This document shows positions 7,475 to 15,502 of a stretch of DNA of 64,000 nt, one piece after another. The stretch comes from Pseudomonas sp. RIT-562 (GTDB lineage Bacteria > Pseudomonadota > Gammaproteobacteria > Pseudomonadales > Pseudomonadaceae). The notes below the pieces were generated by a model. It did not search any database. It was given only the letters and a program-made list of their open reading frames with translations, and had not been told where the DNA came from. A program made the position numbers and the translations under genes. The stretch spans positions 62,001-126,000 of the forward strand of contig NZ_JAPJIV010000013.1 of the NCBI RefSeq assembly GCF_026241895.1, written 5' to 3'. Each line of letters begins with the position of its first letter. Position 1 is the first letter of the stretch.

Positions 7475-8980
7475 ATGACCGACATTCAGAATAAGAACTA
7501 CATCATTGCTCTTGATCAGGGTACGACCAGCTCGCGCGCGATCATCTTCGACCGTGATGCAAACGTGGTGTGTACCGCCCAGCGCGAATTCGTGCAGCAT
7601 TACCCGCAAGCCGGTTGGGTCGAGCATGACCCGATGGAGATCTTCGCCACCCAGAGCGCCGTGATGGTCGAGGCACTGGCGCAGGCCGGCCTGCACCACG
7701 ACCAGGTCGCCGCCATCGGCATTACCAACCAGCGCGAAACGACTGTGGTCTGGGACAAGACCACCGGCCGCCCGATCTACAACGCGATCGTCTGGCAGTG
7801 CCGCCGCAGCACCGAAATCTGCCAGCAGCTCAAGCGCGACGGCCACGAGCAATACATCAGCGACACCACCGGCCTGGTCACCGACCCGTACTTCTCCGGC
7901 ACCAAGCTCAAGTGGATCCTCGACAACGTCGAAGGCAGCCGCGAGCGTGCGCGCAACGGTGAATTGCTGTTCGGCACGGTCGACAGCTGGCTGATCTGGA
8001 AATTCACCGGCGGCAAAGTGCACGTCACCGACTACACCAACGCCTCGCGCACCATGCTTTTCAACATCCACACCCTGGAGTGGGATGCGAAAATGCTGGA
8101 GGTGCTGGATATTCCCCGTGAGATGCTGCCGGAAGTTAAATCTTCGTCGGAAATCTACGGCCACACCAAGAGCGGCATCGCCATTGGCGGCATCGCCGGT
8201 GACCAGCAGGCTGCCCTGTTCGGCCAAATGTGCGTCGAGCCCGGCCAGGCGAAGAACACCTACGGCACCGGCTGCTTCCTGCTGATGAACACCGGCGACA
8301 AGGCGGTGAAATCCCAGCACGGCATGCTCACCACCATCGCCTGCGGCCCGCGCGGTGAAGTCGCCTACGCCCTGGAAGGCGCCGTGTTCAACGGTGGCTC
8401 GACTGTTCAATGGCTGCGCGACGAACTGAAAATCATCAATGACGCCCACGACACCGAGTACTTTGCCAACAAGGTCAAGGACAGCAATGGCGTCTATCTG
8501 GTGCCCGCCTTCACTGGCCTGGGCGCTCCGTATTGGGACCCGTATGCCCGTGGCGCGTTGTTCGGCCTGACCCGCGGCGTGCGCGTGGATCACATCATCC
8601 GCGCCGCGCTGGAGTCGATCGCCTACCAGACCCGCGATGTCCTGGACGCCATGCAGCAGGATTCCGGCGAACGCCTGAAGGCGCTGCGAGTGGATGGCGG
8701 CGCGGTAGCGAACAACTTCCTCATGCAGTTCCAGGCCGACATCCTCGGCACTCAGGTCGAGCGCCCGCAAATGCGCGAAACCACGGCACTCGGCGCTGCG
8801 TACCTGGCCGGCCTGGCATGCGGCTTCTGGGGCAGCCTGGATGAGTTGCGCGGCAAGGCGGTGATCGAGCGCGAATTCGAGCCGACCCTGGACGAAACCG
8901 CCAAGGAAAAACTCTACGCCGGGTGGAAGAAAGCCGTGAGCCGTACCCGTGATTGGGAACCCCACGAAGGTGATGAATAA
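7475..8980 (+). CDS. glpK: Glycerol kinase
   Basis: Phosphorylates glycerol to sn-glycerol-3-phosphate with ATP, trapping it in the cytosol. The 501-residue protein has the FGGY-kinase N-terminal ALDQGTTSSR phosphate-binding motif (about residues 12-21), the GDQQAALFGQ segment and the ATP-site GAVFNGGSTVQWLRD region. It has the usual family length. It is 76 bases after glpF with no promoter or terminator evident between them, so it is probably cotranscribed. The product is both the substrate of GlpD and the inducer that releases GlpR. Confidence 0.98.
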   Translation: MTDIQNKNYIIALDQGTTSSRAIIFDRDANVVCTAQREFVQHYPQAGWVEHDPMEIFATQSAVMVEALAQAGLHHDQVAAIGITNQRETTVVWDKTTGRPIYNAIVWQCRRSTEICQQLKRDGHEQYISDTTGLVTDPYFSGTKLKWILDNVEGSRERARNGELLFGTVDSWLIWKFTGGKVHVTDYTNASRTMLFNIHTLEWDAKMLEVLDIPREMLPEVKSSSEIYGHTKSGIAIGGIAGDQQAALFGQMCVEPGQAKNTYGTGCFLLMNTGDKAVKSQHGMLTTIACGPRGEVAYALEGAVFNGGSTVQWLRDELKIINDAHDTEYFANKVKDSNGVYLVPAFTGLGAPYWDPYARGALFGLTRGVRVDHIIRAALESIAYQTRDVLDAMQQDSGERLKALRVDGGAVANNFLMQFQADILGTQVERPQMRETTALGAAYLAGLACGFWGSLDELRGKAVIEREFEPTLDETAKEKLYAGWKKAVSRTRDWEPHEGDE

Positions 8981-9076
8981 GCCTGGCCAGGTACTGAGTA
9001 TCGGCATGTAACTGGTCGGGAGCAGATTCCTGCGGCATCATGGGCAAATTTTGCCCGGCAGCCCAAAGGAAGCCCC

Positions 9077-9832
9077 ATGAATCTGCCTCCCCGTCAGCAG
9101 CAAATCCTCGAACTGGTCCGCGAACGCGGCTACGTGAGTATCGAGGAAATGGCTACGCTGTTCGTCGTCACTCCGCAGACCATCCGCCGCGACATCAATC
9201 AGCTCGCGGAAGCCAATTTATTGCGCCGCTACCACGGTGGTGCAGCGTACGATTCCAGCGTCGAAAACACCGCCTACGCCATGCGCGCCGACCAGATGCG
9301 CGATGAAAAGCAGCGTATTGGCGAAGCTATTGCCGCGCAGATCCCCGATCACGCCTCGCTGTTCATCAACATCGGCACTACCACCGAGTCGATTGCCCGG
9401 GCGCTGCTCAATCACAGTCACCTGAAGATCATCACCAACAACCTGCACGTGGCCTCGATGCTCAGCGCCAAGGATGATTTCGACGTGCTGTTGACCGGCG
9501 GCAATGTGCGGCGCGACGGGGGCGTGGTGGGTCAGGCCAGTGTCGACTTCATCAATCAGTTCAAAGTGGACTTTGCCCTGGTCGGGATCAGCGGCATCGA
9601 TGAAGACGGCAGCCTGCTGGATTTTGACTATCAGGAAGTGCGGGTGTCACAGGCGATCATTGCCAATGCCCGGCAGGTGATACTCGCAGCGGACTCCAGC
9701 AAATTCGGGCGCAATGCCATGATTCGCCTGGGGCCGATCAGCCTGATCGACTGCCTGGTGACTGATCAGCCACCAGTACCGGCGTTGGCGCAGTTGTTGA
9801 GTCAGCACAAGATTCGAGTGGAGGTGGTTTAA
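9077..9832 (+). CDS. glpR: Glycerol-3-phosphate regulon repressor, DeoR family
   Basis: A 251-residue DeoR-family repressor. The N-terminal winged helix-turn-helix (about residues 18-45, VSIEEMATLFVVTPQTIRRD) precedes the sugar-phosphate-binding DeoRC domain, with phosphate-loop signatures NIGTT and TGGNV. An AAGGAAG ribosome binding site lies just upstream. It sits between glpK and glpD, as in other pseudomonads, and GlpR-type operators are found before glpF and glpD. It should release DNA when glycerol-3-phosphate accumulates. Confidence 0.96.
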   Translation: MNLPPRQQQILELVRERGYVSIEEMATLFVVTPQTIRRDINQLAEANLLRRYHGGAAYDSSVENTAYAMRADQMRDEKQRIGEAIAAQIPDHASLFINIGTTTESIARALLNHSHLKIITNNLHVASMLSAKDDFDVLLTGGNVRRDGGVVGQASVDFINQFKVDFALVGISGIDEDGSLLDFDYQEVRVSQAIIANARQVILAADSSKFGRNAMIRLGPISLIDCLVTDQPPVPALAQLLSQHKIRVEVV

Positions 9833-9860
9833 CCCGCTTCATCTTCTGCGCTTGTACCGA

Positions 9861-9931
9861 CGCCATCGCGAGCAGGCTCACTCCTACAGGGATACCCTGA
9901 ACCTGTAGGAGTGAGCCTGCTCGCGATGGCG
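9861..9931. repeat. REP pair in inside-out orientation
   Basis: Perfect 30-base arms at 9861-9890 and 9902-9931 are separated by only 11 bases. The core is that of the GTAGGAGTGAGCC family, but the arms are reversed compared with the other REPINs: the CCTACAGG ends face inward. The resulting hairpin is very stable and lies 29 bases after the glpR stop, where it could end or stabilise glpFKR transcripts. Confidence 0.9.
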
Positions 9932-10029
9932 ATCTCCCGGCCTAAATGTTCGAAAATTTTCCTTTCCCCGCCCTTCGATCAGTATTTTCAATCGAAGTTG
10001 ACTGGCTGTGCGCGTCTTTATGGGCTACC

Positions 10030-10067
10030 ATTTTCGCAAATGAACATTAATGTTCGAATTCAAATAT
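10030..10067. promoter_or_regulatory. Two GlpR operators before glpD
   Basis: ATTTTCG-CAAA-TGAACAT (10030-10047) and ATGTTCG-AATT-CAAATAT (10050-10067) each match the 7-4-7 GlpR site with few deviations. Their centres are 20 bases apart, about two helical turns, favouring cooperative binding on one DNA face. They end 26 bases before the glpD start, so they probably overlap the transcription start. The promoter itself is not clear: TTGACT at 9998-10003 is a candidate -35, but no good -10 follows. Confidence 0.72.
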
Positions 10068-10093
10068 AGATAATCAAAAACCGAGGCCAGCCG

Positions 10094-11632
10094 ATGCCCA
10101 CTTCTACCTTGCCTACGCCGCCCCTCTCCGAAGTCTACGATGTTGCCGTCATCGGTGGCGGGATCAACGGCGTGGGGATCGCAGCAGATGCGGCCGGCCG
10201 CGGTCTGTCCGTGTTCCTTTGCGAAAAGGACGACCTGGCCAGCCACACCTCCTCGGCCAGCAGCAAGCTGATCCACGGTGGCCTGCGCTATCTCGAACAT
10301 TACGAATTCCGCCTGGTGCGCGAAGCCCTTGCCGAACGCGAAGTGCTGCTGGCCAAAGCCCCGCACATCGTCAAGCAGATGCGCTTCGTGCTGCCGCACC
10401 GCCCGCATCTGCGTCCGGCGTGGATGATCCGGGCGGGGTTGTTCCTCTATGACAACCTCGGCAAACGGGAACAACTGGAAGGGTCGAAAAGCCTGAAGTT
10501 CGGTCCGGACAGCCCGCTCAAAAGCGAAATCACCAAAGGTTTCGAATACTCCGACTGCTGGGTCGACGACGCCCGCCTGGTGGTGCTCAATGCCATGGCC
10601 GCCCGCGAGAAAGGCGCCCATGTTCACACCCAGACCCGTTGCGTCAGCGCGCGTCGCACCAAGGGCCTGTGGCATTTGCACCTGGAACGCTCCGACGGCA
10701 GCCTGTTTTCGATCCGCGCCAAGGCGCTGGTGAACGCCGCAGGGCCATGGGTCGCGAAGTTCATCCGCGACGACTTGAAGATGGAATCGCCGTATGGCAT
10801 CCGCTTGATCCAGGGCAGTCACCTGATCGTGCCAAAGTTGTACGAAGGCGAACACGCGCACATCCTGCAAAACGAAGACCAGCGCATCGTATTTACCATT
10901 CCGTACCTGAACCACTTCACGCTGATCGGCACCACCGACCGCGAGTACACGGGTGACCCTGCGAAAGTTGCGATCACTGAAGGCGAGACGGATTACCTGC
11001 TCAAGGTGGTCAACGCGCACTTCAAGAAACAGGTCAGTCGCGACGACATCCTGCACAGCTACTCGGGTGTACGCCCGCTGTGCAACGACGAATCCGACAA
11101 CCCGTCGGCGGTCACCCGGGATTACACCCTGGCGCTATCGGGCACCGGTGAAGAAGCGCCATTGCTGTCGGTATTCGGCGGCAAGCTGACCACCTATCGC
11201 AAGCTGGCAGAGTCGGCCCTGGCGCAACTGGCACCCTATTTCACCCACATCAAGCCAAGCTGGACCGCCCATGCGACTCTGCCCGGCGGTGAAGACATGA
11301 GTACTCCGCAGGCATTGTGCGCCCTGATCCGCGACAAGTTTGACTGGGCGCCCACCGAAATCGCCCGGCGCTGGGCCACGACCTACGGCAGCCGCACGTG
11401 GCGCATGCTCGAAGGCGTGCGCGATCTGAACGACCTGGGCGATCACATCGGCGGTGGCCTTTACACCCGTGAAGTGGATTACCTGTGCAGTGAAGAATGG
11501 GCCACCACCGCCCACGACATCCTGTGGCGCCGCAGCAAGCTGGGCCTGTTCACCACGCCGGAGGAGCAGCAGCGGCTGGCGGACTACCTGAGCAAAGTCG
11601 AGCAGAACCGCAGTAAGATTGAAGCGGCCTGA
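10094..11632 (+). CDS. glpD: Aerobic glycerol-3-phosphate dehydrogenase
   Basis: Membrane-associated flavoenzyme that oxidises glycerol-3-phosphate to dihydroxyacetone phosphate and feeds electrons to the quinone pool. Length 512 aa. The N-terminal FAD-binding Rossmann motif IGGGINGVGIAADAAGRG is at about residues 19-36, followed by the family signature SSASSKLIHGGLRYLE. The C-terminal helical domain is complete. It has its own GlpR-controlled promoter region, separated from glpR by the inverted REP pair. A terminator follows. Confidence 0.98.
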   Translation: MPTSTLPTPPLSEVYDVAVIGGGINGVGIAADAAGRGLSVFLCEKDDLASHTSSASSKLIHGGLRYLEHYEFRLVREALAEREVLLAKAPHIVKQMRFVLPHRPHLRPAWMIRAGLFLYDNLGKREQLEGSKSLKFGPDSPLKSEITKGFEYSDCWVDDARLVVLNAMAAREKGAHVHTQTRCVSARRTKGLWHLHLERSDGSLFSIRAKALVNAAGPWVAKFIRDDLKMESPYGIRLIQGSHLIVPKLYEGEHAHILQNEDQRIVFTIPYLNHFTLIGTTDREYTGDPAKVAITEGETDYLLKVVNAHFKKQVSRDDILHSYSGVRPLCNDESDNPSAVTRDYTLALSGTGEEAPLLSVFGGKLTTYRKLAESALAQLAPYFTHIKPSWTAHATLPGGEDMSTPQALCALIRDKFDWAPTEIARRWATTYGSRTWRMLEGVRDLNDLGDHIGGGLYTREVDYLCSEEWATTAHDILWRRSKLGLFTTPEEQQRLADYLSKVEQNRSKIEAA

Positions 11633-11655
11633 TCAGTAGGCTGATTACAAGCAAT

Positions 11656-11686
11656 GCCCCTGGATCGTGAGGTTCAGGGGCTTTTT
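11656..11686 (+). terminator. Rho-independent terminator after glpD
   Basis: GCCCCTG pairs with CAGGGGC across an 11-base loop and is followed by T5. It begins 24 bases after the glpD stop codon. Confidence 0.9.
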
Positions 11687-11712
11687 GCATTCTGCCATCC
11701 AACACAAATCCC

Positions 11713-11803
11713 CTGTAGGAGTGAGCCTGCTCGCGATAGCGGTGTGTCAGGCAACCACAGGTCGAATGTCATGGCCTCATCGCGAGCAGGCTCACTCCTA
11801 CAG
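11713..11803. repeat. REPIN, GTAGGAGTGAGCC family
   Basis: Perfect 25-base inverted arms (11713-11737, 11779-11803) flank a 41-base spacer. It lies between the glpD terminator and the gltI control region and ends 27 bases before the first AauR-like palindrome. Confidence 0.92.
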
Positions 11804-11830
11804 ACGACTGTACTGCAACTTCGGATTTCA

Positions 11831-11875
11831 TTCGGTTTTCCGAACGCGACCAGCCGGTCTAGTCGGTTAACCGGA
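11831..11875. promoter_or_regulatory. Two upstream activator palindromes (AauR-type) for gltIJKL
   Basis: TTCGG-TTTT-CCGAA (11831-11844) is an exact match to the TTCGG-N4-CCGAA element reported for AauR in P. putida. GTCGG-TTAA-CCGGA (11862-11875) is a 2-mismatch copy. The centres are 31 bases apart, three helical turns. They lie 75-110 bases upstream of a sigma-54 promoter, the right distance for an enhancer-binding protein, and the encoded regulator sits in the same locus (17401-18729). Confidence 0.78.
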
Positions 11876-11951
11876 TAAGTCCTCGCCATAAAACCCGCAA
11901 TAAATAATTAATACCCATATAAATCAATAACTTGATCTATCTCGCCTGGCC

Positions 11952-11967
11952 TGGCACGAGTCATGCT
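11952..11967 (+). promoter_or_regulatory. Sigma-54 (RpoN) promoter of gltI
   Basis: TGGCAC-GAGTC-ATGCT fits the -24/-12 consensus TGGCAC-N5-TTGCW with one mismatch, and the invariant GG and GC are exactly 10 bases apart. It lies 118 bases upstream of the gltI start. With the two upstream palindromes it forms a complete RpoN-dependent control region. Confidence 0.82.
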
Positions 11968-12084
11968 CTACACTCTTGGACGAATGCCTCTTGTGCTGAC
12001 ACTTCAGTAGCCGCCGGGCATTCGAAGCACAAAAAAGGGCCGATGAACTGGCTCCATAAAAAAAACAATGTCGAGGAAAATTTG

Positions 12085-12999
12085 ATGCGTATCGTTCCCC
12101 ACCTCCTGGGCGCAGCCATTGCTGCCGCTCTGATTAGCACTCCAGTTTTCGCCGCCGAACTCACCGGCACACTGAAGAAGATCAAAGAGTCCGGCACCAT
12201 CACTCTTGGGCATCGTGACGCTTCCATTCCGTTTTCCTACATCGCGGACGCTTCCGGCAAACCGGTCGGCTACTCGCACGACATCCAGCTGAAAGTCGTC
12301 GAAGCGCTGAAAAAAGACCTGGACCTCCCGGACCTCAAGGTCAAATACAACCTGGTGACTTCGCAAACCCGTATCCCGCTGGTGCAGAACGGCACCGTGG
12401 ATCTTGAGTGCGGCTCTACTACCAACAACGTCGAGCGTCAGCAGCAAGTCGACTTCTCCGTCGGCATCTTCGAAATCGGTACTCGTCTTCTCTCCAAGAA
12501 AGACTCCTCGTACAAGAATTTCGATGACCTCAAAGGCAAGAACGTCGTGACCACTGCTGGCACCACGTCCGAGCGCCTGCTCAAGTCGATGAACGCCGAC
12601 AAGCAGATGGGCATGAACGTCATCTCCGCCAAAGACCATGGCGAGTCCTTCCAGATGCTGGAGTCGGGCCGTGCCGTCGCCTTCATGATGGACGATGCAC
12701 TGCTGGCCGGTGAAGCCGCCAAGGCCAAGAAGGCCAGCGACTGGGCAGTGACAGGCGATCCGCAATCCTACGAAATCTACGGCTGCATGGTCCGCAAGGG
12801 CGACGAGCCGTTCAAGAAAGCCGTGGATGACGCCATCGTGGCAACCTACAAATCGGGCGAGATCAACAAGATCTACGAAAAATGGTTCATGGCGCCAATC
12901 CCGCCAAAAGGCCTGAACCTGAACTTCCCGATGAGCGATGAGCTCAAGGCCCTGATCGCCAATCCGACTGATAAAGCGGCTGACGACAAGAAATCCTGA
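12085..12999 (+). CDS. gltI: Glutamate/aspartate periplasmic binding protein
   Basis: Periplasmic solute-binding protein (SBP_bac_3 family, 304 aa) that captures Glu/Asp for the GltJKL transporter. A signal peptide covers about residues 1-24 (hydrophobic core then PVFAA). The family hallmark GHRDASIPFSYIADASG follows. The start at 12085 is chosen because GAGG lies eight bases upstream and the signal peptide begins there; the longer reading frame from 11932 would run through the sigma-54 promoter. It is separated from gltJ by 190 bases with a hairpin, so it is likely made in excess. Confidence 0.95.
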   Translation: MRIVPHLLGAAIAAALISTPVFAAELTGTLKKIKESGTITLGHRDASIPFSYIADASGKPVGYSHDIQLKVVEALKKDLDLPDLKVKYNLVTSQTRIPLVQNGTVDLECGSTTNNVERQQQVDFSVGIFEIGTRLLSKKDSSYKNFDDLKGKNVVTTAGTTSERLLKSMNADKQMGMNVISAKDHGESFQMLESGRAVAFMMDDALLAGEAAKAKKASDWAVTGDPQSYEIYGCMVRKGDEPFKKAVDDAIVATYKSGEINKIYEKWFMAPIPPKGLNLNFPMSDELKALIANPTDKAADDKKS

Positions 13000-13015
13000 T
13001 TTCTGACTAACCTTA

Positions 13016-13047
13016 CCTCCTGACGGGAGCAAAATCCCTTCAGGAGG
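13016..13047 (+). promoter_or_regulatory. Hairpin between gltI and gltJ
   Basis: CCTCCTGA (13016-13023) pairs with TCAGGAGG (13040-13047), and GGGA/TCCC continues the stem after a C/T mismatch, with a 6-base loop. No T run follows, so it is not a classical terminator. It more likely stabilises the gltI message or partly stops transcription, giving more binding protein than permease. The rest of 13000-13189 has no ORF. Confidence 0.6.
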
Positions 13048-13189
13048 TTGTCACTCCCTGCTGGCAATTTCTGGAAACACTCGAACCGGTGGCTGTCGAG
13101 CCGCTCGTGTGTGCCTGACGATCATGGTCAGGGCGGGAACGGAGCTTCCCCAAGCGGGCACTTGTACATCGATCTGAGGGGAGACCCGA

Positions 13190-13936
13190 ATGAATTACAA
13201 CTGGGACTGGGGCGTGTTCTTCAAGTCCACCGGCGTGGGCAGCGAGATCTATCTCGACTGGTACGTGACCGGGCTGGGCTGGACCATCGGCATTGCCATC
13301 GTGGCGTGGATCATCGCCCTGACGCTGGGCTCGATCCTGGGTGTCATGCGTACCGTACCGAACCGTCTGGTATCGGGCATCGCGACCTGCTACGTCGAAC
13401 TCTTCCGTAACGTGCCGCTGCTGGTGCAGCTGTTCATCTGGTACTTCCTGGTGCCCGATTTGCTGCCGCAGAATCTGCAGGACTGGTACAAGCAGGATCT
13501 CAACCCGACCACTTCGGCCTTCCTCAGCGTTGTCGTGTGCCTGGGCCTGTTCACCACTGCCCGAGTTTGCGAACAGGTGCGTACCGGCATCCAGGCGCTG
13601 CCAAAAGGTCAGGAGGCCGCTGCTCGCGCCATGGGCTTCAAGCTGCCACAGATCTACTGGAACGTGCTGCTGCCACAGGCGTACCGGATCATCATTCCGC
13701 CGCTTACCTCGGAATTCCTCAACGTCTTCAAGAACACCTCCGTCGCCTCGCTGATCGGCCTGATGGAACTGCTCGCGCAGACCAAGCAGACCGCCGAGTT
13801 CTCCGCCAACCTGTTCGAAGCCTTCACCCTGGCGACGCTGATCTACTTCACGCTGAACATGAGCCTGATGCTGCTGATGCGCCTGGTCGAGAAGAAAGTT
13901 GCCGTACCGGGCCTGATCTCCGTAGGGGGTAAATGA
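13190..13936 (+). CDS. gltJ: Glutamate/aspartate ABC transporter permease GltJ
   Basis: Inner-membrane permease of the polar amino acid (HisM) family, 248 aa, with several hydrophobic spans. The cytoplasmic EAA loop (EAAARAMGF, about residues 140-148) docks the ATPase. It heads the gltJKL run: its stop overlaps the gltK start, so translation of the two permeases is coupled. The start has GGGGAG close upstream (GAGGGGAGACCCGA before the ATG). Confidence 0.95.
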   Translation: MNYNWDWGVFFKSTGVGSEIYLDWYVTGLGWTIGIAIVAWIIALTLGSILGVMRTVPNRLVSGIATCYVELFRNVPLLVQLFIWYFLVPDLLPQNLQDWYKQDLNPTTSAFLSVVVCLGLFTTARVCEQVRTGIQALPKGQEAAARAMGFKLPQIYWNVLLPQAYRIIIPPLTSEFLNVFKNTSVASLIGLMELLAQTKQTAEFSANLFEAFTLATLIYFTLNMSLMLLMRLVEKKVAVPGLISVGGK

Positions 13937-14607
13937 TGGAATTTGACTTCTCGGGCATCATCCCGTCCCTGCCAGGCCTGTGGAACGGCATGGTCATGAC
14001 CCTGCAACTGATGGCGCTGGGTGTCATCGGCGGGATCATCCTCGGCACCATTCTCGCGCTGATGCGCCTGTCCCACAGCAAAGTGCTGTCGAACATTGCC
14101 GGCGCCTACGTCAACTACTTCCGCTCGATCCCGCTGCTGCTGGTCATCACCTGGTTCTACCTGGCGGTACCGTTCGTGCTGCGCTGGATCACCGGCGAAG
14201 ACACGCCGATCGGGGCATTCGCCTCCTGCATCGTGGCTTTCATGATGTTTGAAGCGGCGTACTTCTGCGAAATCGTCCGGGCCGGCGTACAGTCGATTCC
14301 CAAGGGCCAGATGGGCGCTGCCCAGGCCCTGGGCATGACGTACGGCCAGATGATGCGGTTGATCATCCTGCCGCAAGCGTTCCGCAAGATGACCCCGCTG
14401 TTGCTGCAACAGAGCATCATTCTGTTTCAGGACACCTCGCTGGTGTACGCCGTCGGCCTGGTGGACTTCCTCAATGCTTCGCGCGCCAGTGGCGACATCA
14501 TCGGCCGCTCCAATGAGTTCCTGATCTTCGCAGGTCTCGTGTACTTCACAATCAGCTTTGCCGCCTCGCTGCTGGTCAAGCGTCTGCAAAAAAGGTTTGC
14601 CGTATGA
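13936..14607 (+). CDS. gltK: Glutamate/aspartate ABC transporter permease GltK
   Basis: Second permease subunit, 223 aa from the ATG at 13936 (MEFDFSG). An adjacent ATG at 13933 is also possible. It has the hydrophobic span pattern and EAA-like loop (MGAAQALGM) of the HisM/GltK family and forms the heterodimeric channel with GltJ. The start overlaps the gltJ stop codon and the stop overlaps the gltL start by four bases, indicating one translationally coupled operon. Confidence 0.95.
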   Translation: MEFDFSGIIPSLPGLWNGMVMTLQLMALGVIGGIILGTILALMRLSHSKVLSNIAGAYVNYFRSIPLLLVITWFYLAVPFVLRWITGEDTPIGAFASCIVAFMMFEAAYFCEIVRAGVQSIPKGQMGAAQALGMTYGQMMRLIILPQAFRKMTPLLLQQSIILFQDTSLVYAVGLVDFLNASRASGDIIGRSNEFLIFAGLVYFTISFAASLLVKRLQKRFAV

Positions 14608-15338
14608 TCTCTATCAAGAATGTCAACAAGTGGTATGGCGACTTCCAGGTACTGACTGACTGCAGCACCGAGGTCAAGAAAGGCGAAGTGATCGTGGTGT
14701 GCGGGCCTTCCGGCTCCGGCAAATCCACCCTGATCAAGTGCGTGAACGCCCTGGAACCGTTCCAGAAAGGTGATGTGGTCGTTGATGGCACCTCCATCGC
14801 CGACCCGAAGACCGACCTGCCAAAACTGCGCTCGCGCGTTGGCATGGTGTTCCAGCACTTTGAACTGTTCCCGCACCTGACCATCACCGAAAACCTGACC
14901 ATTGCGCAGATCAAGGTCCTGGGCCGCAGCAAGGAAGAAGCCACGAAAAAGGGCTTGCAACTGCTTGAGCGAGTCGGCTTGTCGGCCCATGCGCATAAGC
15001 ATCCTGGCCAGCTTTCCGGTGGCCAGCAGCAGCGTGTGGCGATCGCCCGCGCGTTGGCGATGGACCCGATCGTGATGCTGTTCGACGAACCGACTTCGGC
15101 GCTCGACCCGGAGATGGTCAACGAAGTACTCGACGTGATGGTGCAACTGGCCCACGAAGGCATGACCATGATGTGCGTGACCCACGAAATGGGTTTTGCC
15201 CGTAAAGTTGCCGACCGGGTTATTTTCATGGACGCTGGCAAGATCATCGAGGACTGCAAAAAAGAGGACTTCTTCGGCGATATCAGCCACCGCGCCGAGC
15301 GTACACAGCATTTCCTTAACAAGATTCTGCAGCACTAA
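14604..15338 (+). CDS. gltL: Glutamate/aspartate ABC transporter ATP-binding protein
   Basis: ATPase of the polar amino acid importer (GlnQ/GltL family), 244 aa. Walker A GPSGSGKS is at about residues 35-42, with the signature LSGGQQQR, Walker B VMLFDEP, D-loop SALDPE and H-loop VTHEM in order. It starts within the gltK stop (ATGA). Energises Glu/Asp import with GltI, GltJ and GltK. A REPIN follows, then the sensor kinase gene. Confidence 0.96.
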   Translation: MISIKNVNKWYGDFQVLTDCSTEVKKGEVIVVCGPSGSGKSTLIKCVNALEPFQKGDVVVDGTSIADPKTDLPKLRSRVGMVFQHFELFPHLTITENLTIAQIKVLGRSKEEATKKGLQLLERVGLSAHAHKHPGQLSGGQQQRVAIARALAMDPIVMLFDEPTSALDPEMVNEVLDVMVQLAHEGMTMMCVTHEMGFARKVADRVIFMDAGKIIEDCKKEDFFGDISHRAERTQHFLNKILQH

Positions 15339-15358
15339 GAAAGGCACCGCTGCCCAAA

Positions 15359-15448
15359 TGTGGGAGCGGGCTTGCTCGCGAAGGCGTCGTGTCAGTCGAC
15401 TTAAATGTTGAATGTGCCGGCCTCTTCGCGAGCAAGCCCGCTCCCACA
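15359..15448. repeat. REPIN, GTGGGAGCGGGCTTGCTCGCGAA family
   Basis: Inverted arms (15359-15383 and 15424-15448) around a 40-base spacer, the same family as 140-233. It separates gltL from the two-component system genes. Confidence 0.92.
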
Positions 15449-15502
15449 ATGGGCCAGTGGTGGTCTGGAGATTTGTGTTGTGGTTGACCCAAGGCATCTG
15501 TG

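Noticed and set aside
7451..9007. Long minus-strand ORF (518 codons) opposite glpK
   Set aside because: It mirrors a perfectly conserved glycerol kinase, has no family motif and arises from GC-rich codon structure.
11932..12084. Upstream extension of gltI
   Set aside because: It would encode the sigma-54 promoter region and block the signal peptide; the inner ATG has a good RBS.
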